A stretch of 64,000 nt of DNA from Rhizaria sp. SCN 62-66 (taxonomy: Eukaryota > Rhizaria, unplaced): positions 21,942 through 85,941 of the forward strand of contig MEDY01000086.1 in the NCBI GenBank assembly GCA_001724265.1, in the 5' to 3' direction. A model generated the notes under the pieces. That model saw only the letters and a program-made list of their open reading frames with translations, had not been told where the DNA came from and ran no database searches. The translations under genes were made by a program, and so were the position numbers. Positions 51,738-62,242 of this stretch are shown here, in pieces. How positions within the stretch are numbered: position 1 is the first letter of the stretch; each line of letters begins with the position of its first letter.

Positions 51738-53099
51738 ATGGCCACAGCTCCCGCTCTGACCGCCAACGTTCTTCTTGTCGGTACGCATATTACACTGACT
51801 TTATAACGCTTCGCTCCTCTTGTACCAGCTGATTTAAGCTCTGTCTACATTCTCCTCTCCTCTCTTGATCAATCTCTAAACGCTGCTGTTGTTTCCTCTT
51901 CGTTTTGCGTTGCCACGGTGTTGTTCCGACCCCGCAGGCCCCGCCAAGGCCGGCAAGTCTACCCTTGCCCGCGTTTATCACGGCCGCCCCTACTCCAAGG
52001 TCTACGAAATGGTACGTAACCCCACAACACAGCCTACTACGCAAACGGCTTTCGCTACTCACTGTTGCCACACTCGTACACACTCGCACTCACTGCCTCA
52101 CTCACACTCTCTCTGTGTCGTTCTGCTGCCTTTTGCAGACCGAGGGCGTGGAGGTTCTCAACTCCCCCGTCAAGGTCGACGGCACCACGGTCAACCTCAT
52201 GGTCTTTGACTGCGGCGGCGACACCATCTACGCCGACATGAAGAAACACGTCGTACGTCGTAACTACAATACGCAGCAAACTACTGTCATAATCGGAACA
52301 TATCACGCTTACAACTTAGTTCATCAGTTTATGTACTTGTTATTATATTATATTTAAATCTAAACCTGTTATGAGTACATCCTCTTAGTGTGTTTATGGC
52401 TGTATTTTGCCTCACATGAATCTCTCCCATTCTTCCGTGGTCACGACAATCGCTGTTGTCATGTTGTCATCTTCCATCTCCCCAGGCGCCCCAAGCGAGC
52501 GCCATCGTTGCCTGCTTTGACCTCACCAGCAGCGACTCGCTGCGCGCCGCCCTCGCCCAGGCCCAGGAGGCCCTCCGTCTTGCCAACACAAGCTCTAGCT
52601 CCAGCTCCAATGCCAGTGTCAGTGCCAGTGCGGTGGGCGCTAAGCCGCTGGGGCTGCTAGTGGGCTGCAAGAACGACCTGCGCGACGTGGCCGAGGTCAC
52701 GCCGGAGCAGGCGCAACAGGTACGACCATTACGCTTGATCTTGAGCCCCAAGGCGTGTAACAATGCTCACAATAACAACAACGCTTTTTAAGAGGAATCC
52801 TAACGTGTATATATCGAGTTATAATATTAAAAAGTTAGTATATAACTGTATTGGCACTTGAATTATCTATATATCGTGCTTTTATCTCGTCAAAGCCTCA
52901 CTCCATGGATATACCCCGCATTTCATTTCGTGGACTGTGCTTTTAGGCGGCCGACTCACTGGGCCTGAGCCTCTTCTGGGCCTCGGCGCAGGACAGCCAG
53001 GGCGTGGAGGCGCCCTTCGCGGCGCTGGCCGAGGCCGTGAAGCAGCGCTACCTGGCCTCCGTGGCCGCCGCCAAGAGCGTCTTCGGCGACGGCCAGTGA
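51738..53099 (+). CDS. Rab-like small GTPase, resembles IFT27 (RABL4)
   Basis: IFT27 is a GTPase of the intraflagellar transport B complex that works with IFT25. Five exons: 51738-51780, 51938-52011, 52139-52252, 52486-52719 and 52947-53099. All donors begin GTACG and the stop is TGA, giving 205 aa. Visible motifs: P-loop GPAKAGKS; YEMTEGVEV in the switch I position; G3 region VFDCGGD; G4 LLVGCKNDL, where the usual Asn of NKxD is Cys; SAQ in the G5 position; and a C-terminal VEAPFAALAEAVKQRY that resembles the end of IFT27. There is no C-terminal prenylation cysteine, as in IFT27. A Ser/Asn/Ala insert sits before G4. IFT22 (RABL5) is the alternative because of the DCGGD motif. If correct, the organism has a flagellum at some stage. 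Confidence 0.72.
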
Positions 53100-53232
53100 G
53101 AGGGCCGTTGTGACGTCGCAACAAGCTAATAACCAGTTAGCTTAACGAAGTGCGAGTCTCAATCCCACTGGTGACTGTTGTGTGACCTCCGGTGACTCCC
53201 CTCAGAAGGCGTGAGGCGTAAAGCGGGTGCTC

Positions 53233-53765
53233 TCACTTGTCGCTGTCGTTGTCCGGCTCCCGCCCTGGCTCGGGCTGCTGTTGTTGCTGCTGCTGAGCAG
53301 TGAGGGCCTGGCGCAGGCCATCGACTACAGGAATACAAAACACGTTGAAGTCGGAACAAAAACGTTAGGCATCCACGATTAACTAAAGTATAATAAATAA
53401 ACCGAGATATAGTTAATGCAATACAGTGTTATATCTTGTTTATGTGTGAATACGTACTATGCGACTGGAAAAGGGCCTGCTGCGAAGCCAAAAAGGCCTT
53501 GAGATCGTCCATCTCGGCACGAGCGGCAGTCGCCTCAGCGCGCAGAATCGCAATCTTGGCGCGTGCCTGCAAGCAAAAACATATAAAACATAATGTAAAT
53601 AACGTGAAAATCATGAAAAAAGTGCGACAAGAGGACATGACATGGTTGTGTATGAAGCGTTAGGTGATAAGAACGTACCTCGTCCTTGGTGAGCTTCTGG
53701 CCAGGCGTGAGGCCAAGGGCGGTCTCAGCGGCCTCGGTAGTAGAGTTCAAATTAGAATCAGACAT
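53233..53765 (-). CDS. Small coiled-coil protein of unknown function
   Basis: Three exons on the minus strand: 53679-53765, 53458-53566 and 53233-53324. Both donors are GTACGT, acceptors are TTGCAG and CTGTAG, the phases match, and the stop is TGA. The product is 95 aa: MSDSNLNSTTEAAETALGL, then a charged amphipathic helix (DEARAKIAILRAEATAARAE through DDLKAFLASQQALFQSHIDG), then seven Gln and an acidic tail ending DNDSDK. The helix has heptad-like Leu, Ile and Ala spacing, so a role as a small subunit of a coiled-coil complex is possible. I recognise no family. It diverges from the P2 gene across about 530 bases. Confidence 0.8.
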
Positions 53766-54295
53766 AATGCACCTGAACACAACGGTATGTCAAGCTATAG
53801 CACAACTGACAGATGTTTGACGGCGTATGAAGCGGTGAACAAATCGATGGCTTGCAGACAATGACCGTGAGCAGATGCAGGGGGCCGAAAAAGGAAAAGG
53901 AATTTACGTTTTCCATGATTCACGGCCCAGCGATGCGCGGAGCTTTGAGCTACTTATATGCGTTCCCATGTCCATCGCAGCCTCTGATATTGCTGTGAAT
54001 AACACTGCCCTCTCGTGGAAAATATCCTTTTCAAATTGTGATCTGTTCCCGATCCGTCTGAATCCCGCACGAGCGTGTCCCTTAAATCCCGACCCCCACT
54101 CACTCACATTCTCACCTTCGTTCATATTTGCCGCCCTCTTCTGCTTGACTGCGTCCCGCTGTCGCTTTCGCGTGCTTTTCTCCGCGTTGCCGCACACTTC
54201 GTGTGCATCTTTTCTCCTCCTGCTTGGTCTCTGTCGCGGTTGCTCCCGTTGCCCATCGCTCTTTGCCACCTTCGTCGCACTCTTCAGTTAGTCGT
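53766..54295. other. Divergent promoter region upstream of ribosomal protein P2
   Basis: The part next to P2 (about 54090-54290) is strongly pyrimidine-rich, as often seen in leaders of ribosomal protein genes. TCTTCAG lies eight bases before the ATG and could be a leader splice acceptor. No RNA gene is visible. Confidence 0.55.
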
Positions 54296-54646
54296 ATGAA
54301 GCACATTGCCGCCTACCTCCTCGCCGCCATCGCCGGCAACGAGAAGCCCACCGCCGCCGACGTCACCAAGATCCTCGACTCCGTTGGCATCCAGGCCGAC
54401 GAGGCCCGCCTCAACAAGCTCATCGAGGAGCTCAAGGGCAAGTCCCTCGACGAGGTCCTTGCTGCTGGTGAGGCCCTCCTCGCCACCGCCCCCGCTGCTG
54501 GCGCCGCCAAGTCTGGCTCTGCCAGTGGCTCCGCGAGCGGCTCTGGCTCCGGCTCTGGCTCTGGCTCCGCCTCTGGCTCTGGCTCTTCCTCCTCGTCTGG
54601 CTCCGACGACGGCAAGGGCAAGAAGGCTGGCTTCTCCCTCTTCTAA
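54296..54646 (+). CDS. 60S acidic ribosomal protein P2
   Basis: P2 forms the ribosomal stalk with P1 and uL10 and recruits translation factors. The 116-aa intronless frame begins MKHIAAYLLAAIAGNEKPTA and continues through VTKILDSVGIQADEARLNKL and ELKGKSLDEVLAAGEALLA, the standard P2 dimerisation domain. A hinge follows, and the protein ends GKKAGFSLF with TAA. Unlike the usual Ala hinge and Glu/Asp-rich tail, the hinge is Ser/Gly (SGSASGSGSGSG-like) with only two Asp, and the terminal signature is GFSLF rather than GFGLFD. The start is the first ATG and matches the family exactly. UAA termination here fixes UAA as a stop codon. Confidence 0.97.
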   Translation: MKHIAAYLLAAIAGNEKPTAADVTKILDSVGIQADEARLNKLIEELKGKSLDEVLAAGEALLATAPAAGAAKSGSASGSASGSGSGSGSGSASGSGSSSSSGSDDGKGKKAGFSLF

Positions 54647-55181
54647 GCAAAACACTCCATACTATCGGGTGTTACCACGCTCAAAACGCTATTGTAACAC
54701 ACGTTGTACGCTGTGGCAGCTCGCTGTCGGTGGTGCGCCGCGCGTGTGAAGTAGCGAACGGACGAAGGACGGACGGTGGATCTTAACACGGTACTGGTCG
54801 CTGCGCAACAAGACTCTTGCTGCGCCGCACTAATGCTCATGTCGACTCTCTAAAAGCGGGGCGGGATTGCTAATAATACATTCTACACTCTGCTTTTACA
54901 TGAATCACAAACAAATTTTCACGATATATATGTTTCTATCAATACTTCCTTATCATAAGTACTCATAACACTCGCTCTGACTCTTATCTCGTAATTGATG
55001 TTTGTAAATGGTATACTCTTGTTTATGGCCTAATATCTCGTCATGAGTTATTAATGAATCACAAAAAAATGTGTACATAAGTGAACAGCGCAGTCACACG
55101 ACGATTGTAATTGACAGTAACGGCCTGACATATTGCTGTGGTGGCACTTACATATCGAGAGGCACTTACATATCGTTGCTC
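54647..55181. other. Spacer between the convergent P2 and FG-motif genes
   Basis: The region is AT-rich from about 54880. Near 55144 and 55165 GGCACTTACATATCG appears twice, 21 bases apart. No gene or RNA is visible. Confidence 0.65.
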
Positions 55182-58100
55182 TCATTGTTGCTGGTTACTG
55201 AGCGACTGCTGCAGCAAATCGTGCCACTCCTGCACCGACAACGCCCCGCCAGCACTCCCACTTGCACTCACACTCGCACTAGCGCTGCTACTGCTGCGGC
55301 TGTTGTTGTTGCTGCTGCTGCTGTTGTCATTGCCGCGCTCGTTAGCAATCATGCCCATAAAGAACTCTGCAACGCGAGCATAGTCGCCCCCGCCGCCACC
55401 GCCGCTGGCCGGGTGACCGTGGGCACCGCGAGTACCGCTGGTGCCCTGGCCCTGCTGCTGCTGTGCGTCTAAGTAGGCTGAGAAGGCCTCGGCAGCCGTC
55501 TGCGTCTCTGCCTCCTCCTCCTCGTCGTCGTCGCCGTCGTCGTTAGCGTCGTCACCTTTGATGTCAGTGCGAGCATTACCCCGGCCTCGGCGGCCGCCGC
55601 TACTGCGAATGCTGGCGTGACTGCCGCCGCCGCCGCCGACGACGCCGCCGTTGTTGTTGTTCTTACGGCCGATGGCGTTGAGTTGGCGCATGAACGCGCG
55701 CATCGCCGCCCCGTGAGGGTCAGTCCCATCATCGTCACCGTGAGTGTAACCAGTGTCATCGGCGTCGTCGTCGTCGCCGTCGCCGTCAGCAGCGGCGGCG
55801 GAGGCCTTGGCCCTGGCGGCGTTGGCCCGGGCTGCGGAGATCACAGCGGAGCCGCCGCCGACCCACTTTGCCATGGCGTTTGCCTTGGACTTGGCGTTGG
55901 CAGCAGAGATGTCGGAGCCGGTGTACCCAACGTAGCCATCCTCGACGTCGTCGACATTATTGTTCTTACCGTAGCTATCACCGTTGTCATCATCGTCGTC
56001 GTCGCTACTAAGGTCGTAGCCACTGCTCTCTTCCCCTGCCTCATCGTCGTCATCGTCACCGTCGTCTTCGTCGTCACCGCCATCGCCACCATTAGCGGCA
56101 TGGTTATGAACATCAGCATTACCTTGCTGCTGTTGCAGCTGCTTGTGCTGCCGCAGCCATTGCTTCCTGAACTCCCTCTCTTGCTCCTCCTTCTCCGCCG
56201 CAGCCTGGACCTGCTTCGTGAACAGCATCGTTTCGGTCAGCGCCCGTTGCGAGGCCGCGTCCAGCTGCCGCGGCACGAACGGCAAACGCGCAGGCTCTTC
56301 AAGTTTAGCCGCGTCGGCGTCGGGAAGCTTAGCCGCGTCTGAGTTCGCGTTGTGGCTGTCAGTCATGGCTGAACTCTGAGCGTGAACGTGGTTCTTTGCA
56401 GTGAAGCTTGTGGTTGGAGTTGTTTGGAAAGCAGCGAAATCCCGGTCGATGTCAACAATGCCGTTGAGAGTCCTGTTGCTGACGGCTGCGGTGGCAGCAA
56501 CAAACAGTGCCCTATCATCGTCATCATCGTCATCGTCGTTGTTGTCTTCATCGCCGTTGTTGACAACGGTGATCTTTGCACTGCGAGTGATGTGACTTCG
56601 ACCAGGAGTACTGCCATTTGCAGCATTCGCAGCAGCCGCAGAAGCAGCAGGGGCAGCAGCAGCGGCAGCGGCAGTGGCGGCGGCAGTGAGCCTAGAGAGA
56701 GCTTGTGTGAACTCGGCGTCAGCCTCGGCGTCAGCCTTGGTCTTGGCCTTCGTCTTTTGCGTCGTGACCCCCGCGTTGGCCTTGCTAGCGCTGTGAGAGG
56801 CGCCAGCTGACGTGTAAGTAGCAGTGTTGGGCTCTAAAGGGGGAGGACCCGCGTCGTCGTCATCGTCACCGTCATTGTCGCCCATCGCAGAGTGGGCCTT
56901 GCGAGTCTTGGTCTCGGCCTCCGCCTCCGCCTCGGCCTCTGCCTCTGCCCGGGCCCGTGCAACCTCGTTCGCAGAGTCCGCAAAGGGGTCGTCTTCGGCG
57001 GCCAGAGACGACGACATGTTGCTGAACGCCTTAATTAAAGCCGCCTTGGCTTCGGCATCGAGCCATGCAGGGGGCTCGTTTGACTGAGCCTTAGACTTAG
57101 ACTTCGCGGACTTGCCCTTGCCCTTAAACTCGTCCTCGTCGTCTAAGGGGCTCTTAGTGACGTCAGCGCCGTCCTTAAGCCACTTGTTGACCGTGGCCAG
57201 CAGGTCGCTCGGAAGCTTCGTCTCACTCTCACGACCATTGCCGTTATCGCTATCACTCGCGTCGTCGTCGATGTCGCCGTCGCCGGTCATCAAATTGTGG
57301 CGGCGGGGCTTCCGCGTGCTCTTAGCAGCGGTCTTCGCTGTCTTCGTCTTCGAAGCAGCCTTAGACGCGCTCTCGGCAGCATCATTGCGCTCGCTGTCAC
57401 TGTCACCGCCGCCGTCGTCATTGCTGTTCTGACGCCTTCGCTCCTCGCGCCGCTCAGCTCGCCGCTGCGCACGGTCGGCGGCGGCCACGGCGGCCCTCAG
57501 CGCTGCCGCCGCAGCTGGCGGCAGCGCCCGCGAGGCCGCCGCCACCAGCGTCTCCCCGGGGGGCAGCCAGGACCGCGGCAGACGGGCCTGGGCGCGCGCC
57601 ATGGCCGCGGCCATAGCGGCCTCATCAACATCATCAGCATCAGCAGCAGCAGCAGCAGCGGCGGCGGCGGCGCCAGTGTCTGCGATGTCAGTCATCGCGT
57701 CTGCATGAGCATTCGGGGCCGCACTAGAGTCTGTAGCAAAGGTGTTGTTGTTGTTGATGTCCACAAAAGGAGCGAATGTGGGCATTGGCGGCGCAAGCAT
57801 TGGACCGAAAAAGGACGGGTCACTGTAAAAAAAGTTGTCACCGAACTCGTTGTTGCTAACCGCGTTAGCAGTGTTGTTGTTGCTGTTAATAATGATGCCA
57901 GCAGCAGCGGCAATAGCAGGGTCAATGGTACTAAGATCCACAGCAGCAGCGCTGGTGTTATTCGAGAACACCATGGAAGGCAGCTGGAAGGGAGTTGAGA
58001 TAAGGGTCGTGCGACTCGTGATATCAGAGTCAACTGCTGCAGCAGAACTGCTAGCGTTAACGGTGTCGTGAGACAACATAGCAACAGCAGCGTTACTTTG

Positions 58101-60473
58101 TTGTTGGCTTAACAGACTGCCTTGTTGGCTCAAGAGAAGCTTCGTATCAGCGTCAAACTCAGGCTTTGGCAGCTGCGGCAGCTTCATGGCCATCAACACG
58201 TCATACGACGGAGTCAAAACGAAGCCAATATCACTCGTAGCAGCGTTCGCAGCGTTAGGAGCAGTCACATTCGCCTCAGTCTTGACAGTTGTCTTTCGGC
58301 TCTTGTTCGCGTTGATCGAAGCATTATTGGCAACCGCGTCGCTAAAGGCCTTGCTATAGTTATTGTCGGTGATGGTGAAGGCCTCAGTCACCGCAGCGGC
58401 GGCCTCGGCGTCCCGCTTCGCCTCCCCCTCCAGGCCAAACAACTGGAACCGCTTCTGCTGCCACTCCGCAGCGGCGTCCGGGGTGACAAGCGCAGTCTCG
58501 GCCAAAGTACGCCCCTCGGGCAAAACAGCGCCCTCAGCATCAGCATCAGCATCAGCATCAGCGTCAGCGTTCGCGTCAGCGTTCGCGCGAACGTGCGCAC
58601 TCTTCGTGTGGGCCTTGGCAGCGGCGCGCGTCTTGGCGGACTCCGCGGCCTTGGCCTTCATATGCTGCGCGATTTGCTCCGTGAGCGCAGCAATCGTCTC
58701 GGCCTGCTCGCTCCCGGAGACCGATGGCGGCTTAAATTCCGTGTAAGTACCACTTAGACCGCCGTCCTGGTCGTCCTCCAACGCAGTCGCGTCGGCGCGG
58801 ATCGCGTCATGAGGGTTTTCGCTATTTTCGCTGTTGTTGTTTTTGTTTTTCTTGGCGCGGACAAGACGCGGATTAGTCGCAGCGTCGGCGGCGGCGGCCG
58901 CCGCAAGAGCAATGGCCAGTGCCTCGGCCTTGGTCTCAGCCTCAGTCTTGACAATCCCGGCGCTCGCACTCGCAAAGTCGGTGTCATCGGCCACAGTCGT
59001 GTTTGAGCTCGAACTAGAGCTACGACTGTTGTTGCTGCTGCTGCTGCTGGTGTTGTTGCTGTTGTTGTTGACGTTATTGTTGTTGACGCTGTTGACGCTT
59101 GCGACGGAAGGGAGGTAGTCGTCGTCGTCATCGTCGTCGTCGTTGCGACTGCTCTTGGCGCCCTTACCCTTGCTCCCACCGGCAGTCACCTTGCCGCCCG
59201 CACTGGTGCGGGTGCGACTGGAGCTCGAGCTGTTGGGGCTAGAGGCAGTCTTGGTGAAGTCAAACGCGGAAGCTGCTGCCTTTCGCTGTTGTTGCTGCTG
59301 TTGCTGCTGTTGCAGCAGCTCAGAGTCCTGGTGTTGCTTGTGCAGAGCCAAGACCTTCATCGCCACTTCCCACTCGTCGGCGTCGTCTAAGGAGGTGCTT
59401 ACACCGACACTGGCACTCGCGCTGTAAGGGGCGGTTGCTGCTGCTGCGGTGCTACTGACACCGAGGTTCGCGACGCCGTGCGCCATCATCCGCACACTTA
59501 CATCGTCGTCTATGTAAGTACCAGCGCGGTAAGCAGTCTCGGCCTCAGCACCAGCCGCCGCCGCAGGCGCAAGGTCGTAGAGCGCGGCAGTGCCGTCCCG
59601 AGCCGCCTCGAGTGCGTCAGCCCACAGGCCGGCCTGGCGCGCGCTTACACCAGCTAAGGGCGCTCCGAGCCTGTGTAAGGGCGCGCCGAGCTGTGCATCG
59701 AGCTCGTTTTGAGCGGCGAGGAACGCGACGCCCGCGCGGGCCTGCTGCTCCTGCCGCTGCGCCGCCAGAGAAAGCACGCGGGCAGTCTGCGTCTCCGTCT
59801 CGGCATCCGTGTCGGTCATCGCGCCCGCCTTTGCAGGCGCAGGCTAGTTCGAGGTCGAGGTCGAGGTCGTGTGGGAGCTGCTCGCGAGGGAGGCCAACAG
59901 GGGATTAGAGCGCTGGCGCGGCACGAAGTTGAAGTCGACGGCATCGCCATCGTCGTCGCCGTCGTCGCCGTAGCCGCCGCCGAGCGCAGTCAGGCTGGCA
60001 GCATCAGCGTCGGCGTCCGGACTGGGGTTCCAGTCGCCGTTGCCATTGCGGGTACGGGCAAAGGCGTTCGTGTTGTTCGCGGCGGCAGCGGCAGCGGCGT
60101 CAGCAGAGGCGCGGGCGGCGGCGCGTGAGGCTGAGAAGGCGTCGCTGTTGTTGCTGCTGGTGCTGACAATGTTGCTGAATGTCACCCTCTTCGTCGTTGA
60201 TGTAGCAGGCTTGCTGCTGCCGGTGGAGGCGCCAAAGCTAGGAGCGGAAGCAAAGCCGCTAGCGCTAAGGGGAGAGCTAGAGCTGGCGCCAAAGGCGAAG
60301 CTTGACTGGGTTGCAGCAGTAGTGCCAAATCCAGCGCCAGCAGTTTGGCTGACGCCGAAGGCAGTGCTTGCCGGGAGACTACTGCTGGCTGCGGCGGAGG
60401 GCTCCGGCTTGACTGCGGGGGCCGGGCGGGGCTCGGGCTTGACTGCCGGGCCGCTCCGGGGGTGGCCGCTCAT
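55182..60473 (-). CDS. Large acidic low-complexity protein with FG motifs, unknown function
   Basis: One frame runs from ATG at 60473 to TGA at 55182, 1,763 aa, interrupted only by TAG at 59844. The N terminus has two VKPEP motifs, which match a SUMO-acceptor pattern, and scattered FG dipeptides (TAFGV, GFGTT, AFGAS, SFGAS) as in some nucleoporins. The body is Ala/Asn/Ser-rich with long Asp runs, a Lys/Arg-rich helix (RAQRRAERREERRRQN), a short conserved-looking block PPAWLDAEAKAALIKAFSNM, and LPFVPRQLDAASQRALTE followed by a charged helix. Two unlinked pieces are the alternative, but only 24 bases separate the TAG from the next ATG. I cannot name the protein; nuclear location is a guess. Confidence 0.8.
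59844..59846 (-). other. In-frame TAG in the FG-motif protein, probably a sense codon
   Basis: On the minus strand the frame reads TSTSN, then TAG, then PAPAKAGAMTDTD and stays open for about 1,550 more codons. It is residue 210. This is the one site without Gln-rich flanks, so it does not itself tell which amino acid is inserted. Confidence 0.8.
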
Positions 60474-61191
60474 GCAATCAGTCGCAGCAGCACGGTGCAG
60501 TAACGCGGCAGAGTGATAAGGGCGCGCGCAGAGAAGGGAGCGGGGGCGGGGACTGGGGCGGCTTGGTGATGAACGCAAGCGAGGGTAGTCTGCGGGATAG
60601 ACGTACCTGCCTTGCCTCTAGACAAGTTATAACCAAAAAAAGAAAAAGAAATTATGAGTTCTAGTCAATGAACACTGTTTTGATTTCACAGAGGTTGCTT
60701 AAGAGTTGATACTTGCGAGGAATGACGTGCCACCGAGGCCGATGCGATTGGCGCGGTTCTCTGAAGTCGCGAAAAATCGGAACTGCGGACTCATAGAGTG
60801 GCGCCATCGCTCCGTCAGTGGCACTATGACTACGCTCCTATGATACAATAGCATGTATTCTATATTTGTTCGTTTACATTGTTTGAACTAGGGATTATCT
60901 ATACCACTTCCGAGTACCAATTCGCCCTCGCCTCCGCATTCCTGTCTGACACCCCGCCAGCAAACACCACAAACTGTTCGACCACGCTCGACCACTATAT
61001 TATATCAACATTTTATTGTCATATCTCACACGCCAATTACGTAGTCGATTCGTTTATTGCTTTCTTTTGTCACAACTCCTCTTTGCTCCACTGAAAACAG
61101 ACAACTCCACTCTTCCTCTCCCTCAGCCCCAGGTCACATCGGCACACCAGCAGCAGCAGCAGCAGCGCTTCGCAGCCCAAGCCTCAGCAGC
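60474..61191. other. Divergent promoter region of the FG-motif gene and the 280-aa gene
   Basis: AT-rich sequence (60620-60720 and 60830-61110) flanks a GC-richer core near 60720-60830. The core contains ATGACGTGCC, an ACGT-core motif of bZIP-type sites. GTACGT at 60600-60605, read on the minus strand, resembles a donor, but I cannot build a leader intron from it. Confidence 0.5.
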
Positions 61192-61831
61192 ATGTCTTTC
61201 CTCGGCGTCTCCGGCTCCATCACCCTCGCGGGCGGGCCCATCTCGGCCACGGCCCCCGTTTCGGCCTCGTTTCCATGCTCTGATTTCGCCGCCGCGACCT
61301 CGTTCCCGGCCTCGGCGCCACCGAGCGTCTCCGCCGCGCTCGCCAAGACCCGCAACGGCAACGCCGACCCGAGCAACGGGGCGGGGGCCGCGATGGGCGA
61401 GGAGCAGCAGCAGGCGGAGGACGAAAAGACCCTCAACTCCTACGTCGCCACCGACGCCTACACCTCCTCTCTCATCCCTACTAACAACGGCAACGCGAGC
61501 AGCAACACCACCAGTACCACTCAGAGGACGGCCACCGCGGCCTCGCTGCTGCAGCTGACTCACGCGCTGGCCGCCGCGCGCGCCTACAGCGACAAGGTCC
61601 TCACGGAGCTGCTGACGGCGCAAATGCAAGCCGCCGGCCGGCTGCCTGCCGCCAGCAGCAGCAGCACGGGCAAAGTGACGCTCGGACAGGTGCGTCCCCC
61701 CAGCAAGCGGCATACTGTGATATATCTCGTCATATTCGCACAAAACGGTGAATATTTCTTACTATTCGTATTTTTTCTAGTGATATTCGACTTGAAATTT
61801 GTTTTATTTCTCCAAACTCACATTTTTTTGC

Positions 61832-61879
<48 letters not shown>

Positions 61880-62242
61880 AATATGGATCGAACTTAGGCC
61901 GCCGCCGCGGTCGTGGCCACCCGCAACGCCGTTGCCGCGGCCACCGGCCAGGCGGGCAAGCCCGGCGAGACCGTGCTCCTCGCTGCCCCCGGCACCTTCT
62001 CTGTCGGCAGCAACAGCAACAGCAACAGCAGCAGCAGCAGCCATGGCGCCAGTGGCGGCATCAATGCGAGCGCGGGGGCCGGCGTCAGCGGCTACAGCGT
62101 CGGCTGCGGCGCCGTGGCCGCCGTGCTGACGGGCGAGAGTTGCGGTCTCAACTCCGCTGGCGCGGGGAATGCTATGGGCGACTGCGATGATGCGAGTGAG
62201 AAGGAGGTTGCGGGCACGATTAAGAAGGCGCGCGTCGCGTAA
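61192..62242 (+). CDS. Unknown Ala/Ser-rich protein, 280 aa
   Basis: Two exons, 61192-61689 and 61898-62242, joined in phase 0 (donor GTGCGT, acceptor ACTTAG), stop TAA. The protein starts MSFLGVSGSITLAGG and is Ala/Ser-rich. Its least biased part is a helix, LLQLTHALAAARAYSDKVLT followed by ELLTAQMQAAG, and exon 2 begins AAAAVVATRNAVAAATGQ. It ends EVAGTIKKARVA. I see no signal peptide or clear membrane segment. No family recognised. The start is the first ATG after a pyrimidine-rich leader and a short CAG run. Confidence 0.75.
61837..61872 (+). repeat. (TC)18 dinucleotide repeat in an intron
   Basis: Eighteen perfect TC units lie 25 bases before the acceptor of the only intron of the 280-aa gene. 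The tract may act as its polypyrimidine tract; length variation could affect splicing. Confidence 0.95.

Noticed and set aside
4625-59846. Ciliate-type code with both UAA and UAG as Gln
   Set aside because: P2, uL1, VPS13 and the O-methyltransferase all end at TAA exactly where their families end, so UAA terminates.
59900-60473. Calling the FG-motif protein a nucleoporin
   Set aside because: There are only four or five FG motifs, no recognisable pore-anchoring domain, and the rest of the protein is acidic low complexity.
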